From Desmodus rotundus (lineage: Eukaryota; Chordata; Mammalia; Chiroptera; Phyllostomidae): a DNA stretch of 64,000 nt. Shown piece by piece: positions 10,619 through 21,054 of the stretch (position 1 is its first letter; the number at the start of each line of letters is the position of its first letter). The translations under genes and the position numbers were made by a program. The notes beneath the pieces were generated by a model. That model was not told the DNA's origin. It did not search any database and worked only from the letters and a program-made list of their open reading frames with translations. Location: contig NC_071392.1 in NCBI RefSeq assembly GCF_022682495.2, forward strand, positions 50,679,459 to 50,743,458, written 5' to 3'.

Positions 10619-12360
10619 TTAGTCTAAGTTGCTGTCTATATCTTTCTTGAAGTCCTCCGAGAATTTTCTTATATATTTGGGTGCTCTTATGTTGGGTGTA
10701 TATATGTTTGCAATGTTTGTGTCTTCTTGATGGATTCTTCCCTTGAGTATTGTGAAGTGTCCTTCTGTGTCTCTTTTTATGGCCTTTATTTTAAAGTCTA
10801 TTTTGTTTGATATAAGTATTGCCACCCTGGCTTATTTTTCCTGTCCACATGCTTGGAATATTTTTTCCAACCCTTCACTTTCAGTCTGTGTAGGTCTTTG
10901 TTCTGAGGTGGGTCTCTTGTAGGCAGCATATGTGCAGGTCATGTTTTGTTTATACATTCTCCCTATGACTTTTGATTGGAGCATTTAATCCATTTACATT
11001 TAAGGTTAGTATTAATAGGAACTTATTCATTGCCATTTTACCCCCTTTGTAACTGTATTCCCCTTTTTCATTCTTTTTATTCCTCTTAAAGCAGTCCCTT
11101 TAGCATATCTTGCAGTCTGTTTTGGTGGAGGTGTATTCTTTCAGCTTTCTTTTGTCTGGGCAACTCCGGGTTTGTTTTTGTTTTTTGTTGTTGTTGTTGT
11201 GGGTTTTTTGGTTTTTTTTTTTGCCTTTTAACTTAATTGAGAGCCTTGCTGGATGGAGTATTATTGGCTGCAGGGCTTTGCTTTGCATTGCTTGGAATAC
11301 TTCTTGCCATTCCCTTCTGCCTGGAAGTGTTTCCATTTAGAAGTCAACTGCTAACCTTATTGGGGTTCCCTTGTATGTTAGTTCCTATTTCTCCATTGCT
11401 GGCTTTAAGATTCTCTCCTTGTCTTTGAATTTTGCCATTTTAATTATCATGTGTCTTGGAGTGGGCCTCTTTGGGTTCCTCCTGATTGGGACCCTCTGTG
11501 CTTTCTGGATTTGTGTGACTTTTTCTCTCATCAAATTAGGGAAGTTTTCCATCATTACTTTTTCAAACAGGTTTTCTATCCTGTGCTCCTCCTCTTCTTC
11601 TTCTGGTGTTCCTATTATATGGATATTATTATGTTTCATGTTGTCTTGCAGTTCCCTTAACCCCTCTTCATTCTCTTTTAGTCTTTTTTCCTTTCCTTAT
11701 TCTTTCTGGGAGTTTTTTCCTACCTTGTCCTCCAGATCACTGATTTGATTTTCTGCTCCATCTCGCTTGCTTTTGATTCCTTCTACTGTGTTCTTCGGTT
11801 CAAAAATTGTATTCTTCCTTTCCTCCTAGTTCTTCTTGGTTGTTTCTATGTTCTTTTTCATGCTGATATATTTTGCAGTAAGTTCCTCATAACTCTCGTA
11901 GCTTCCCTGTGGTTTTTAATAATTCTCACTGAGCTCATTGAGCTTTTTTAAATAAGTTTTGAACTCAGTATCTGATAGTTGACTTGCCTCTATTTCATTT
12001 AGCACTCTTTGTTAAAATTCCTCCTTTCCTTTGGATTGGGGGTTGTTTTTTGTCTTCCCATTATATGTGAGACTGTTCTTGCTTGTTTCTTCTTCTCAAA
12101 ATGAGCTATTTTGACTCCCTGAGTTTGTGGTGTGCTCTTCTATGGTAGAAGACCTGTGAAATTTAGTGTTGCAGTCTCCTCAGTCTCCTGGACTTGATGC
12201 TCTTGGGATGCCCTTTATGCCATTTATGTTGGCTCTCTGGGTGTAGGGTTCTAAATGTTGTGGGATAATTCTTTGGTGGGTCCTTCCCTCCAGCTGGTTG
12301 ACTGAGGGTCACTTCACCCACCATGTCTTATATGCTGTTCTGTAGGTGCTGCCAGAACAA

Positions 12361-13204
12361 AACTACAAAGCCCAGGAAGCAAACCCACATCCTCAAAAAT
12401 TACTGCCCCCTGCAATCCCACTATGAATAGTAAATGAACAGTATTAATGAAGGTGTAAGGAGATTGAGACTATTATAAGAATGGAGAGAAAATATGAGAT
12501 GACCTACTGAAGGAAAAATAATTTTGACAGGGTAGAGGGAGGAGCACTAATAAAATTTGGGAGTCAGAGCAAAACAAAGAGGGAAAGTAAAATCTACATC
12601 ATAAAAAAGGGAATGAAGAAGGAAGAATATGCACAAACTTGGAAAAGAAATGAATGTTGAAAAGCTATGAGGGAAATAAAATATCACAAATCATGGAGAA
12701 GAACACAGTGAAATCCAATTAAATGGAATTAAATGGAATTTAATTGTTAGCTTTAATATATCATAGTCCCAGGCTACCCATATGCTGCAAGCAGTATCAA
12801 TGTACAGAGAACCTACTACCTTTATTTAGATCAGAATTCACTAATCTTCCTCAGCATTCCAACTTTTCCTGAGATTTCTAGATGCTAAACTCTCCCTTTC
12901 TGGTAGTTTTCCTCTGCCTTTTTAGGTAGTTTACTTCTTTGGCACTACATGTTACTCAGCACTTACTATTTATCCATGATCATTTGTATTTATGGTTTAA
13001 TAATAATAGAAAACTACTCTAGGTTAAGATTAAGTGCTTACAAAACCATTAAAAGCCTGAAGTAGCAAAAGTCATTGGGTTTAGGTTTAGTGCTACAGAG
13101 AGACAAGAGTTGCTGCCACCCAGAGTCAGCAACCTGCTGCAGATTTCAGAGCTCCTTCAGAGTGTCCAGGAAGTTGAATGGCACTGAAATACAGAAAGTG
13201 CTAT
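12361..13204. other. Intergenic, no recognised feature
   Basis: A-rich DNA with no coding signal. The first part (12361-12720) could be more of the L1-A 5' UTR, but I cannot align it to the full-length copy. A short imperfect repeat of AAATGGAATT lies near 12721-12745. Nothing else is recognised. Confidence 0.5.
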
Positions 13205-13218
13205 GAAAATTCACACCT

Positions 13219-13450
13219 ATCTTGGCTACTATGAATAATGCTGTAGTGAACACAGGGATACTTATATCTTTATATGTTTTCTCATTTTTTAGGTTGATAA
13301 GGGCCAAATATATGGTGAAGGGAGGAGACTAAACTATGGGTGGTGAACTCACAATACAATATACAGATGACATATTACAGAATTGTACACTTAAAACTTA
13401 CATTATTAACATCACCACAATAAACATAATTAAAAAAACCCTCACACCTG
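13219..13450 (+). mobile_element. Short 5'-inverted old L1
   Basis: An insertion flanked by the 14-bp repeat GAAAATTCACACCT (13205-13218 and 13451-13464). The first 70 or so bases are L1 ORF2 in minus orientation (motif CTATGAATAATGCTG). From about 13290 an L1 3' end follows in plus orientation, with the GGTGGTGAACTCACAATAC 3' UTR motif and an A-rich end near 13438. Orientation flip plus TSD again points to twin priming. The 3' UTR type differs from the young L1s and matches the end of L1-D. Confidence 0.8.
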
Positions 13451-13464
13451 GAAAATTCACACCT

Positions 13465-14723
13465 CTACCCACTGTCACAAGAGAAAAAAATGGCCTCTGT
13501 TCCTTTCATCTTCCAAATCTTGTAAGAGTGGATCTTGTTGGTGGAACCCTGAACAAATTCAAAGCCCTGTAAGCAAGAGAGCCTAGAAAGTATGGCTTCC
13601 AGGCTTCTGGACCTGGCAATACAAGAGATCTGAGAGGTTATAAAGAATAATGAGTGCCGGCAGTTAATATTTAGTGAATTGATAGTGTTTAATTCCAATG
13701 TAAAAAACAATTTTTTTTTCATATGATAAGTTAGACCTTGGTTGTTGTTCATCCTTGTGAAATAGAATTTCATTAGTCACAACACATTTGGTAATAATAT
13801 AGATGTGTTGTTAAGCTTTGATTTTGCACATGGTCTAAGGCTAGTCAAAACAAATAATGGACTTTCTCAATCAAAATTAATGTTTGGTATAAAAAATTTA
13901 ATGACCAAGGCTATGATGTTTTGATTACTAGGAGGGGATGCAGCATTCTATTATTGGTGTTGAATAATCTGTCTGCTACAAATTGTGGTATAGAAAGCCA
14001 TTAAGCCATAAGGAGTATATACTTAGAATGCTGTGAAACATCTAAACTCACTGTAAACTGAGTTAATGTGGATATTTTCTAATAAACATTCTGATAAACA
14101 TTGTTACTTAAAATTGGTTAAAGAATAGAATGTACCCAGAATTCAAAGAAAATATGCTTATTGTAGAATTACCATAAAGATAGCATGATGCAATTGTGTT
14201 CTTTTTCTGAAAACTAAAGGCAGCCTTTCTTTGAATTTTAAAAATCTGAGCAAAAATATAGAAAAACTATTTTAACATATGAGTATATTACTTCTATAGA
14301 TGTATACAAACTCCAATGGCTGTGTTTTGAATAACATTCATTTCACAATTGAACTTAACCACTTAAAAATCTATTATTAAATTAAAATAATTTTAGGGAC
14401 CTCAAAATGAATCTGTAGATACATTCTTTGTTTTCCAAAGTAAGATAGTACCTCATTTGCTATTATATGAGAAAATTACTGACATATTTAGTACAGTATG
14501 GAAAAGTTATGTAAAAAAAAAGAATGAAAAAATAAAAACAACCAACCAAACAAAACCTATGCAAGTGAAGAATTTTAAAGTTAAATTAAAATACCTTTTG
14601 GATGAACATTAATGCTGAAAATAAGATGGAATAATTTCACTCACTTCAGAACAGTAAAAAAATAATATTTACAAGGAGTAGATAGCATATTACTAAAAAT
14701 ATATGTATATTGATTTTAAAAAG
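13465..14723. other. Intergenic single-copy DNA
   Basis: AT-rich sequence with no repeat or gene that I recognise. The minus-strand frame 13465-13773 (102 codons) has no family resemblance and is probably chance. Confidence 0.6.
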
Positions 14724-14930
14724 GGCCCTGGCTTGTGTGACTCAGTGGATTGAATGCTGGCCTGTGAAGCAAAGGGTCTCTGGTTCGATTACCAGTCAGG
14801 GCAAACACATATGGGTTGCAGGCCAGGTCCCCAGTAGGTGGCACATGAGAGGCAACCACACACTGATGTTTCTTTCCCTCTTTTTCTCCCTCCATTCCAC
14901 TCTAAAAATAAATAAAATCATTTTTTAAAA
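14724..14930 (+). mobile_element. Ves-type tRNA-derived SINE
   Basis: It begins with the tRNA-like GCCCTGGCTTGTGTGACTCA head (A box), has a B box GGTTCGATTAC, then the CAGTCAGGGCA segment, a pyrimidine-rich CTCCCTC stretch and an AAATAAATAAA tail. Such SINEs are transcribed by RNA polymerase III and copied by L1 enzymes. The flanks share T/A-rich sequence, but no clear TSD was found. Confidence 0.93.
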
Positions 14931-15426
14931 CAAGAGAAGTATTTGAAAAGGCATTATAGCAAGGCAAAATACAATTTATGTCTCTATAGACTAAGTAAAC
15001 TTAAGCAGTGGCCAAACGTAAAAATTTGGGGTTTGGTACAAATATGTAACTAGGCTTCAATTTTAACAAAACTACACAAAGTTTGATGTTGTCTATTATG
15101 TGTTGATTTAATTGATCTTGGCAATTTGTTTATTCAACATGATCTTCACAGTAAAATTGCTTTATATCTTGGAAGCATTTAATCTTACTTGCCCAAGCTA
15201 CTCTACAGCAACTGTTGGATGATCATTTTCTACTCTGCATTGCTAAAAGATTACATGCACCATACTTTGGGCAAAGATATTAATGACCATTAAATAGAAA
15301 TTTTTACCCAAGCCCCCAAATCCTCTAAGACCCAATGTGTTAACCAAAATGGTACTAACTAAACATGCTCTACAAAAAAAATCTTAAGTTAGTATGTCAT
15401 ATTTCACATTTTTATATTTCATTTAC
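14931..15426. other. Intergenic single-copy DNA
   Basis: Nothing recognised; AT-rich, with no ORF of note. Confidence 0.6.
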
Positions 15427-17056
15427 ATTTTATTTTATTTTGTTGTTGTTATTCAAGTACAGTTGTCTGCATTTTCCCTCCACCACTCCCCCCCATCCCA
15501 GCCATCCCCAATTCCCTCCCCTGATCCCACCCCCACCTTGGTTTTGTCCATGTGTCCTTTATGGTTGTTCCTGAAAATGCTTCCCTCTTATCCCCTTACT
15601 ATCTCTTCCAACTTTCCCTCTGTTTACTGTCAGTTTGTTTTAATTTCAATGTCTCTGGTTATATTTCACTTGCTTGTTGTTTTGTTGATTAGGTTCCACT
15701 TATAGGTGAGATCATATGGTATTTCTTTTTCACCACCTGACTTATTTCACTTATCATAATGCTCTCCAATTCCATCCATGCTGTCACAAAGGGTAGGAGC
15801 TCCTTCTTTCTCTCTGCTGCTTAGTATTCCATTGTGTAGATGCACCATAATTTTTTGATCCATTCACTTAGTGATGGGCACTTAGGTTGTTTCCAGTACT
15901 TGGCTATTATAAATTGTGTTGCTATGAACATTGGGGTGCATAGGTTCTTTTGGATTGGTGTTCCAGGGTTCTCAGGATATAATCCCAGCAATGGAATTGC
16001 CAGGTCAAAAAGCAGTTCAATTTTTAGTTTTCTGAGGAAATCCCATACTGTTTTCCACAGTGACTGTACCAGTCTACAATCCCACCAACAGTGCACTAGG
16101 GTTCCCTTTTCCACATCCTCTCCAACACTTGCTGCTTTTTGATTTGTTTATGATGGTCATTTTGACCAGTGTGAAGTGATATCTCATTACGGTTTTAGTT
16201 TGCATCTCTCTGATGGCTAGTGATGCTGAGCATCTTTTCATATGTCTCTGGGCCCTCTGTATGTCCTCCTTGGAGAAGTGTCTGTTCAGGTCCTTTGCCC
16301 ATTTTTTAATTGGGTTGTTTGTCTTCCTGGAGTGGACTCTTGATAGTCCTTTATATATTATGGAGATCAGGCCCTTGTCTGAGGTATCATTGGCAAATAT
16401 GTTTTTCCATATGGTTGGTTCTCTTTTCATTTTAATGCTGTTTTCTTTAGTCATGCAGAAGCTTTTTATTTTGATGAGGTCCCATTTGTTTATTCTTTCC
16501 TTTATGTCCCTTGCTCTAGGGGACATCTCAGTGAAAATATTGCTGTGTGGAATATCTGAGATTTTCCTGCCTATGTTCTCCTCTAGGATTTTTATGGTGT
16601 CTTGACTTATATTTAAGTCTTTTATCTACCTTGAATTTATTTTTGTATATGGTATAAGTTGGTAATCAAGTTTCATTTTTTTGCATGTAGCTGTCCAGCT
16701 CTCCCAACACCATTTGTTGAAGAGGCTATTTTTATTCCATTTTATGCTTCTACCCCGTTTGTCAAATATTAATTGACCACAGAGACATGAGCTCTCTATT
16801 TTGTTCCATTGATCTATTGTTTTTATGTGATTACCAGGCTGTTTTGATTACGGTGGCCTTGTAATACATTTTGATATCAGGTATTGTGATCCCTCCTACT
16901 TTGTTGTTCTTTCTCAAAACTGCTGCAGCTATATGGGGTCATTTATACTCCATATAAATTTTTGAAATGTTTGTTCTATATCTGTTGAATATGTCATTAT
17001 ACTTCTATAGAGATTGAGTTGAATTTATAAACTGCTCTGGGTAGTATGGACATTTT

Positions 17057-19031
17057 TTTGTTTGTTTTTAGTTTTTTTATTTTTTAATATATTTTATTGA
17101 TTATGTTATTACAGTTGTCTCATTTTCCCCCTTCTCTCCCCTCCACCTTGCACACCCCTTCCCACCAACACCCTCCCCCGCTTTAGTTCATGTCCATGGG
17201 TCATATATATAAGTTCTTTGGCTTCTACGTTTCCTACACTATTCTTACCCTCCCTCTGTCTATTTTCCACCTATCATTTAAGTTTCTTATTCTCTGTACC
17301 TTTTTCCCATCTCTCCCCCTCCCACTCCCCTGTTGATAACGCTCCATGTGATCTCCATTTCTGTGATTCTGTTTCTGTTCTAGTTCTGTGCGTAGTTTGC
17401 TTGTGTTTTTGTTTTAGGTGTGGTTGTTAATAACTGTGAGTTTGCTGTCATTTTACTTGTCTCATTTTTTATCTTATTTTTCTTAGATAAATCCCTTTAA
17501 CATTTCATATAATAAGGGCTTGGTGATGATGAACTCCTTTAACTTGACCTTATCTGAGAAGCAATTTTATCTACCCTTCCATTCTAAATGATAGTTTTGC
17601 TGGATAGAGCAATCTTGGATGTAGGTCCTTGCCTTTCATGACTTGGACTACCTCTTGCCAGCCCCCCTCTTGCCTGTCAGGTCTCTTTTGAGAAATCAGC
17701 TGACAGTCTTATGGGAACTCCTTTGTAGGTAATTGTCTCCTTTTCTCTTGCTGCTTCTAAGATTCTCTCCTTCTCTTTAATCTTGGGTAATGTAATTATG
17801 ATGTGCCTTGGTGTGTTCCTCCTTGGATCCAACTTCCTTGGGACTCTCTGAGCTTCCTGGACTTCCTGGAAGTCTATTTCCTTTGCCAGATTGGGGAAGT
17901 TCTCCATTGTTTATTTAAATAAAATTTCAATGTCTTGCTCTTCCTCTTCTCTTTCTAGTAGCCCTATGATTCAGATGTTGGAATGTTTCAAGATGTCCTG
18001 GAGGTTCCTAAACCTCTCCCCATTTTTTTTGAATTCTTGTTTCTTCATTCTGTTCTGGTTGGATGTTTCTTTTTTCCTTCTGCTCCAAGCTGTTGATTTG
18101 AGTCCCAGTTTCCTTCCCATCACTATTGGTCCCCTGTACATTTTCCTTTATTTCACTTAGCATAGCCTTCATTTTTTTCATCTAATTTGTGACCAAATTC
18201 AACCAATTCTGTGTGCATAGTGATTACCAGTGTTTTGAACTGTGCATCTGATAGGCTGGCTATCTCTTCGTTGCTTAGTTGTATTTTTTCTGGAGCTTTG
18301 ATCTGTTCTTTCATTTGGGCCTTTTTTTTTTTTTGTCTCGGCATGCCTGTTACAGAGCCTTAGGTATTCACCAGGACGGGGTAACGCTCTTCGCTGCGCT
18401 GTGGTGTTGCATGTGAGGGAGGGGTCCGAGAGGGAGCAATGGTGCTTGCTCTGCTTTCTGCTGGTTTTCAGTCACTCCCTCCCTTCCCAGAAATGAAATG
18501 GGCCCTTCTGGGGCTGCTTCACATGTGGGTGGGTTTGTGTACATTCTGGGACCCTGTGGGTCTCTCCGACAAACTCTCCTGTGAGGCTGGGAGTTTCTCC
18601 TGCCACCACCTCAACCCCCACAGGTGTTTTCAATCAGTGGTTTGAGGCTTTATTTCCCCATGCTGGAGCCTTAGGGTTGTGCATTCTATTTTGCTCCCCC
18701 TTTGTTCCTCCCAGTTTATGAAATGTGAATGTGGGACCACTGGGTCTCCTAGCCACCACCTCCTGGGGTCCCCCAGCTGCCATCTTTCCCACCCTGGTCC
18801 TCCAGCCACTGTCTTGCTATGAGTTCTCTCTGCCTGGCTGTGCCTCTCCACCCCTCCTACCCTTCTGGATGAATGTGTCTTCTTTAACTCATTGGTTGTC
18901 AGACTTCCATACAGTACAATTTTCTGTCAGTTCTGGTTGTTTTTCGTTTTTGAATTGTTGTTGCCCTTCTTTTGGTTGTACAAGGAGGCACAGTGGGTCT
19001 ACCTATGCCTCCATCTTGGTCAGAAGTCCTG
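17057..19031 (-). mobile_element. HAL1 copy A (ORF1-only half-L1)
   Basis: A 1.97-kb element on the minus strand, complete at its 5' end (GACTTCTGACCAAGATGGAGGC, reading leftward from about 19029) and ending in an A-rich tail next to the TSD (17041-17056 and 19032-19047). The order is 5' UTR (18345-19031), ORF1 (17483-18344) and a short 3' UTR with an AATAAAAT-like end. No endonuclease or reverse transcriptase sequence lies between ORF1 and the tail. HAL1 elements in Repbase have this layout and depend on L1 ORF2 in trans. Confidence 0.88.
17483..18344 (-). pseudogene. HAL1 ORF1 (RNA-binding protein), copy A
   Basis: A span of about 287 codons. Open pieces 18153-18344 (N-terminus, motif NEEIASLSDAQFKTLVITM) and 17677-17907 (RRM end and start of the C-terminal domain, motifs ENFPNL, RHIIITLPKIKEKERIL, SADFS). 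The frame ends MLKGFI-stop at 17483-17485. The coiled-coil and middle region near 17910-18150 is frameshifted. The protein is clearly an L1 ORF1 relative but distinct from the ORF1 of the full-length L1. Confidence 0.85.
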
Positions 19032-19836
19032 GTAGTGTGGACATTTTGATGATGTTAATTCTTCCAATCCATAAACATGGTGTATGCTTCCATTTGTCTG
19101 TGTCTTCCTTAATTTTTTTCTTCAGTGTTGTGTAGTTTTCTGAGTACAGGTCTGTTACCTTCTTGGTTAGGTTTACTCCTAAGTATTTTATTTTTCTTGC
19201 TGCTATACCAAATGGGATTTTTTTCCTGATATTTCATAATTGTTGTACAAAAATGCCTTTGATTTCTGAATATCAACTTTGTATTCTGCTTTTTTGCCAA
19301 ATTCACCTATTAGGTCAAATAGCTTTTTGGTGGAGTCTATAGGATTTTCTATGTACACTATCCTGTCATCTGCAAACAATGACAGTTTTGCTTTCTCCTT
19401 TCCAATTTGGATGCCTTTTATTTCTTTTTCTTGTCTGATTGCTATGGCTACAACTTTCAATACTGTGTTGAATAAGAGTGGTGAGAGTGGACATCCCTGT
19501 CTTTTTCCTGATCTTAGTGGGAATGCTTTTAGTATTGGGAATAAACTAAGATAGATGAAGGACACAGTATCTAGGACACAGTAAATACAACAGAGGAAGT
19601 AGGCATAGGGAGTTTCTAGTCTGTGAACAAAGGGAAACTCCAGAACAATAGATGTATTTTTGGGTTCTGGTTTTTTAAATAGACTTTAGTTTTTAGAAAA
19701 GTGTCAGACTTAGATGGAAAAATTCAGAACAAAATACAGAGGGTTTCCATATACCTCCAATTAGTTTTCCTATTAACATCTTGCATTAGGATGTTACATT
19801 TGTTCCAATTAATGAACCCAAAATGGATACATTATT

Positions 19837-19872
19837 ATTAAGTAATAATAATGCACATTATTATTACTTAAT
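19837..19872. repeat. Perfect 17-bp-arm inverted repeat
   Basis: ATTAAGTAATAATAATG at 19837-19853 and its exact complement at 19856-19872, with a two-base spacer. A second palindrome (11-bp arms, centred at 19841-19842) overlaps the left arm. It lies in the old L1 3' UTR and is AT-rich. Confidence 0.88.
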
Positions 19873-19961
19873 GCAGTTTATGCAGATTTCTTTAGTTTAT
19901 ACCTATGTTCTTTTTCTCTTCCAGGATCCCATCCAGAATAGCACATTGCATTTAGTTGTCA

Positions 19962-20164
19962 AGCCCTGACTGGTGTGTCTCAATGGACTGAGTGGACCAA
20001 AGGGTCACCAGTTCATTTCCCAGTCAGGACACATGCCTGGGTTGCAGGCTGGGTCCCCAGTGTGGACATGTGGGGGGCGACTACACATTGATATTTCTCT
20101 CCATCTCTTTCCCCCTTCTTTCCCCTCTCTCTAAAAATAAGTAAATAAAATCTTTTTAAAAAGA
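19962..20164 (+). mobile_element. Ves-type SINE with 13-bp TSD
   Basis: A GCCCTGACTGG-type head, a degenerate B box, the CAGTCAGGACACATGCCTGG segment, GGTCCCCAGT, a CTCTC-rich 3' part and a TAAATAAAATC tail. The TSD is CATTTAGTTGTCA at 19949-19961 and 20165-20177, and it lies in the old L1 3' UTR, which reads straight across it. Confidence 0.94.
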
Positions 20165-21028
20165 CATTTAGTTGTCATGTCTCCTTAGACATCTCCTAGC
20201 TGTGGCAGTTTCTTAGACTTTTTGGTTTTGATAATTTTGGCAGTTTGAGTACTGCTCAAATATTTTTTATGATACCTACTATTAAAATTCTCATGATAAA
20301 ACTGAGGTAATGACCTATTGGGGGGAAGACATCAAAGTGTCATTTTCATCACATCGAATTGAAGGTACTTATTATTGGTATGATTTATAGGTGTTGATGT
20401 TGACCTTGATCTGGCTGACGTGGTGTTTGTCAGTATTCACTGTAAATTCATTTTCTTCCCCCTTTTCATACTGTCCTCTTTGGAAGGAAGTCACTTTGCA
20501 TAGCCCAGATCTAAATAATGGGAAGTTGTATTGTCCCCCCTTTAAGGTGGATTACCTTCACATACTATTTAGAATTCTTTTGCATGGGAGATTTGTCTCT
20601 TCTCTCACATTAATTTATTAATTTGATCATGTATTTATATGAGTTTGGGCTCCAGGAGTTTTAAAAATACTCCTTAGCTTATAATATAATACTGCTTTAG
20701 TAACTTTGTTCAGATTGTTTCAGTTTTGGACATTGGGAGCTCTTAGAATGGCTCCTGTGCATCTTTGGCATACCCAATTAATGTATATGGGGTTTTGTTG
20801 GAAGGGAGAGAAGCTGAGCATTTCTTTGATTTCTGCTTCTACAAAATGCTTCAAGCTAATCTTGTATTTGTATTTCCTTTCCCAGTCTAAGATTCAGTCA
20901 TTTTTCCAAGGAGCACTGGTTCCCTTTATCACAGAATGGTATTATATTGTAAAACGAGACCTTGGCACTAGGTGTACTTGTTGCTAGTAGGTTATCATCT
21001 TTTGAGGCTTCTCAGCTGAAAGAATACT

Positions 21029-21054
21029 ACACACACACACACACACACACACAC
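21029..21054. repeat. (CA)n microsatellite
   Basis: Thirteen or so CA units within the old L1 3' UTR. Confidence 0.92.

Larger units (their letters stand above)
10253..12360 (-). mobile_element. L1-A, 5' half
   Basis: L1-A resumes at the right-hand TSD of the full-length L1. It holds the ORF2 N-terminal endonuclease (10619-10825), the ORF2 start (ATG near 11036), ORF1 in broken frames (about 11085-12061, including RRM frame 11385-11639) and part of a 5' UTR. The ORF1 start region (TGTCTTCCCAT at 12051-12061) matches the full-length copy. In the expected frame ORF1 ends MLKGLL-stop near 11085. The 5' UTR similarity fades near 12360, so this end is approximate. Confidence 0.88.
15427..19533 (-). 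mobile_element. 5'-truncated L1 (L1-E) split by a HAL1
   Basis: A minus-strand L1 runs from its T-rich tail complement near 15427 through 3' UTR and ORF2 C-terminal domain (15821-16114, 16074-16526) to 17056. It continues at 19032 with the reverse transcriptase region (19203-19565, with [11 protein letters not shown]). It ends abruptly near 19533 inside the RT domain, a usual 5' truncation. The HAL1 at 17057-19031 sits inside a near-identical 16-bp repeat GTAGT(A/G)TGGACATTTT. ORF2 is broken in several places. No outer TSD was found. Confidence 0.9.

Noticed and set aside
14724..14784. Possible tRNA gene (A and B boxes)
   Set aside because: No cloverleaf with an anticodon arm can be drawn, and the sequence continues into a SINE body and A-rich tail. 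The same holds at 19962, 25624, 42738 and 43156.
20391..20987. Two ORFs of 76 and 93 codons as a host exon pair
   Set aside because: They fall in the old L1 3' UTR, with no splice signals, and the sequence matches the known non-coding pattern of old L1 3' UTRs.
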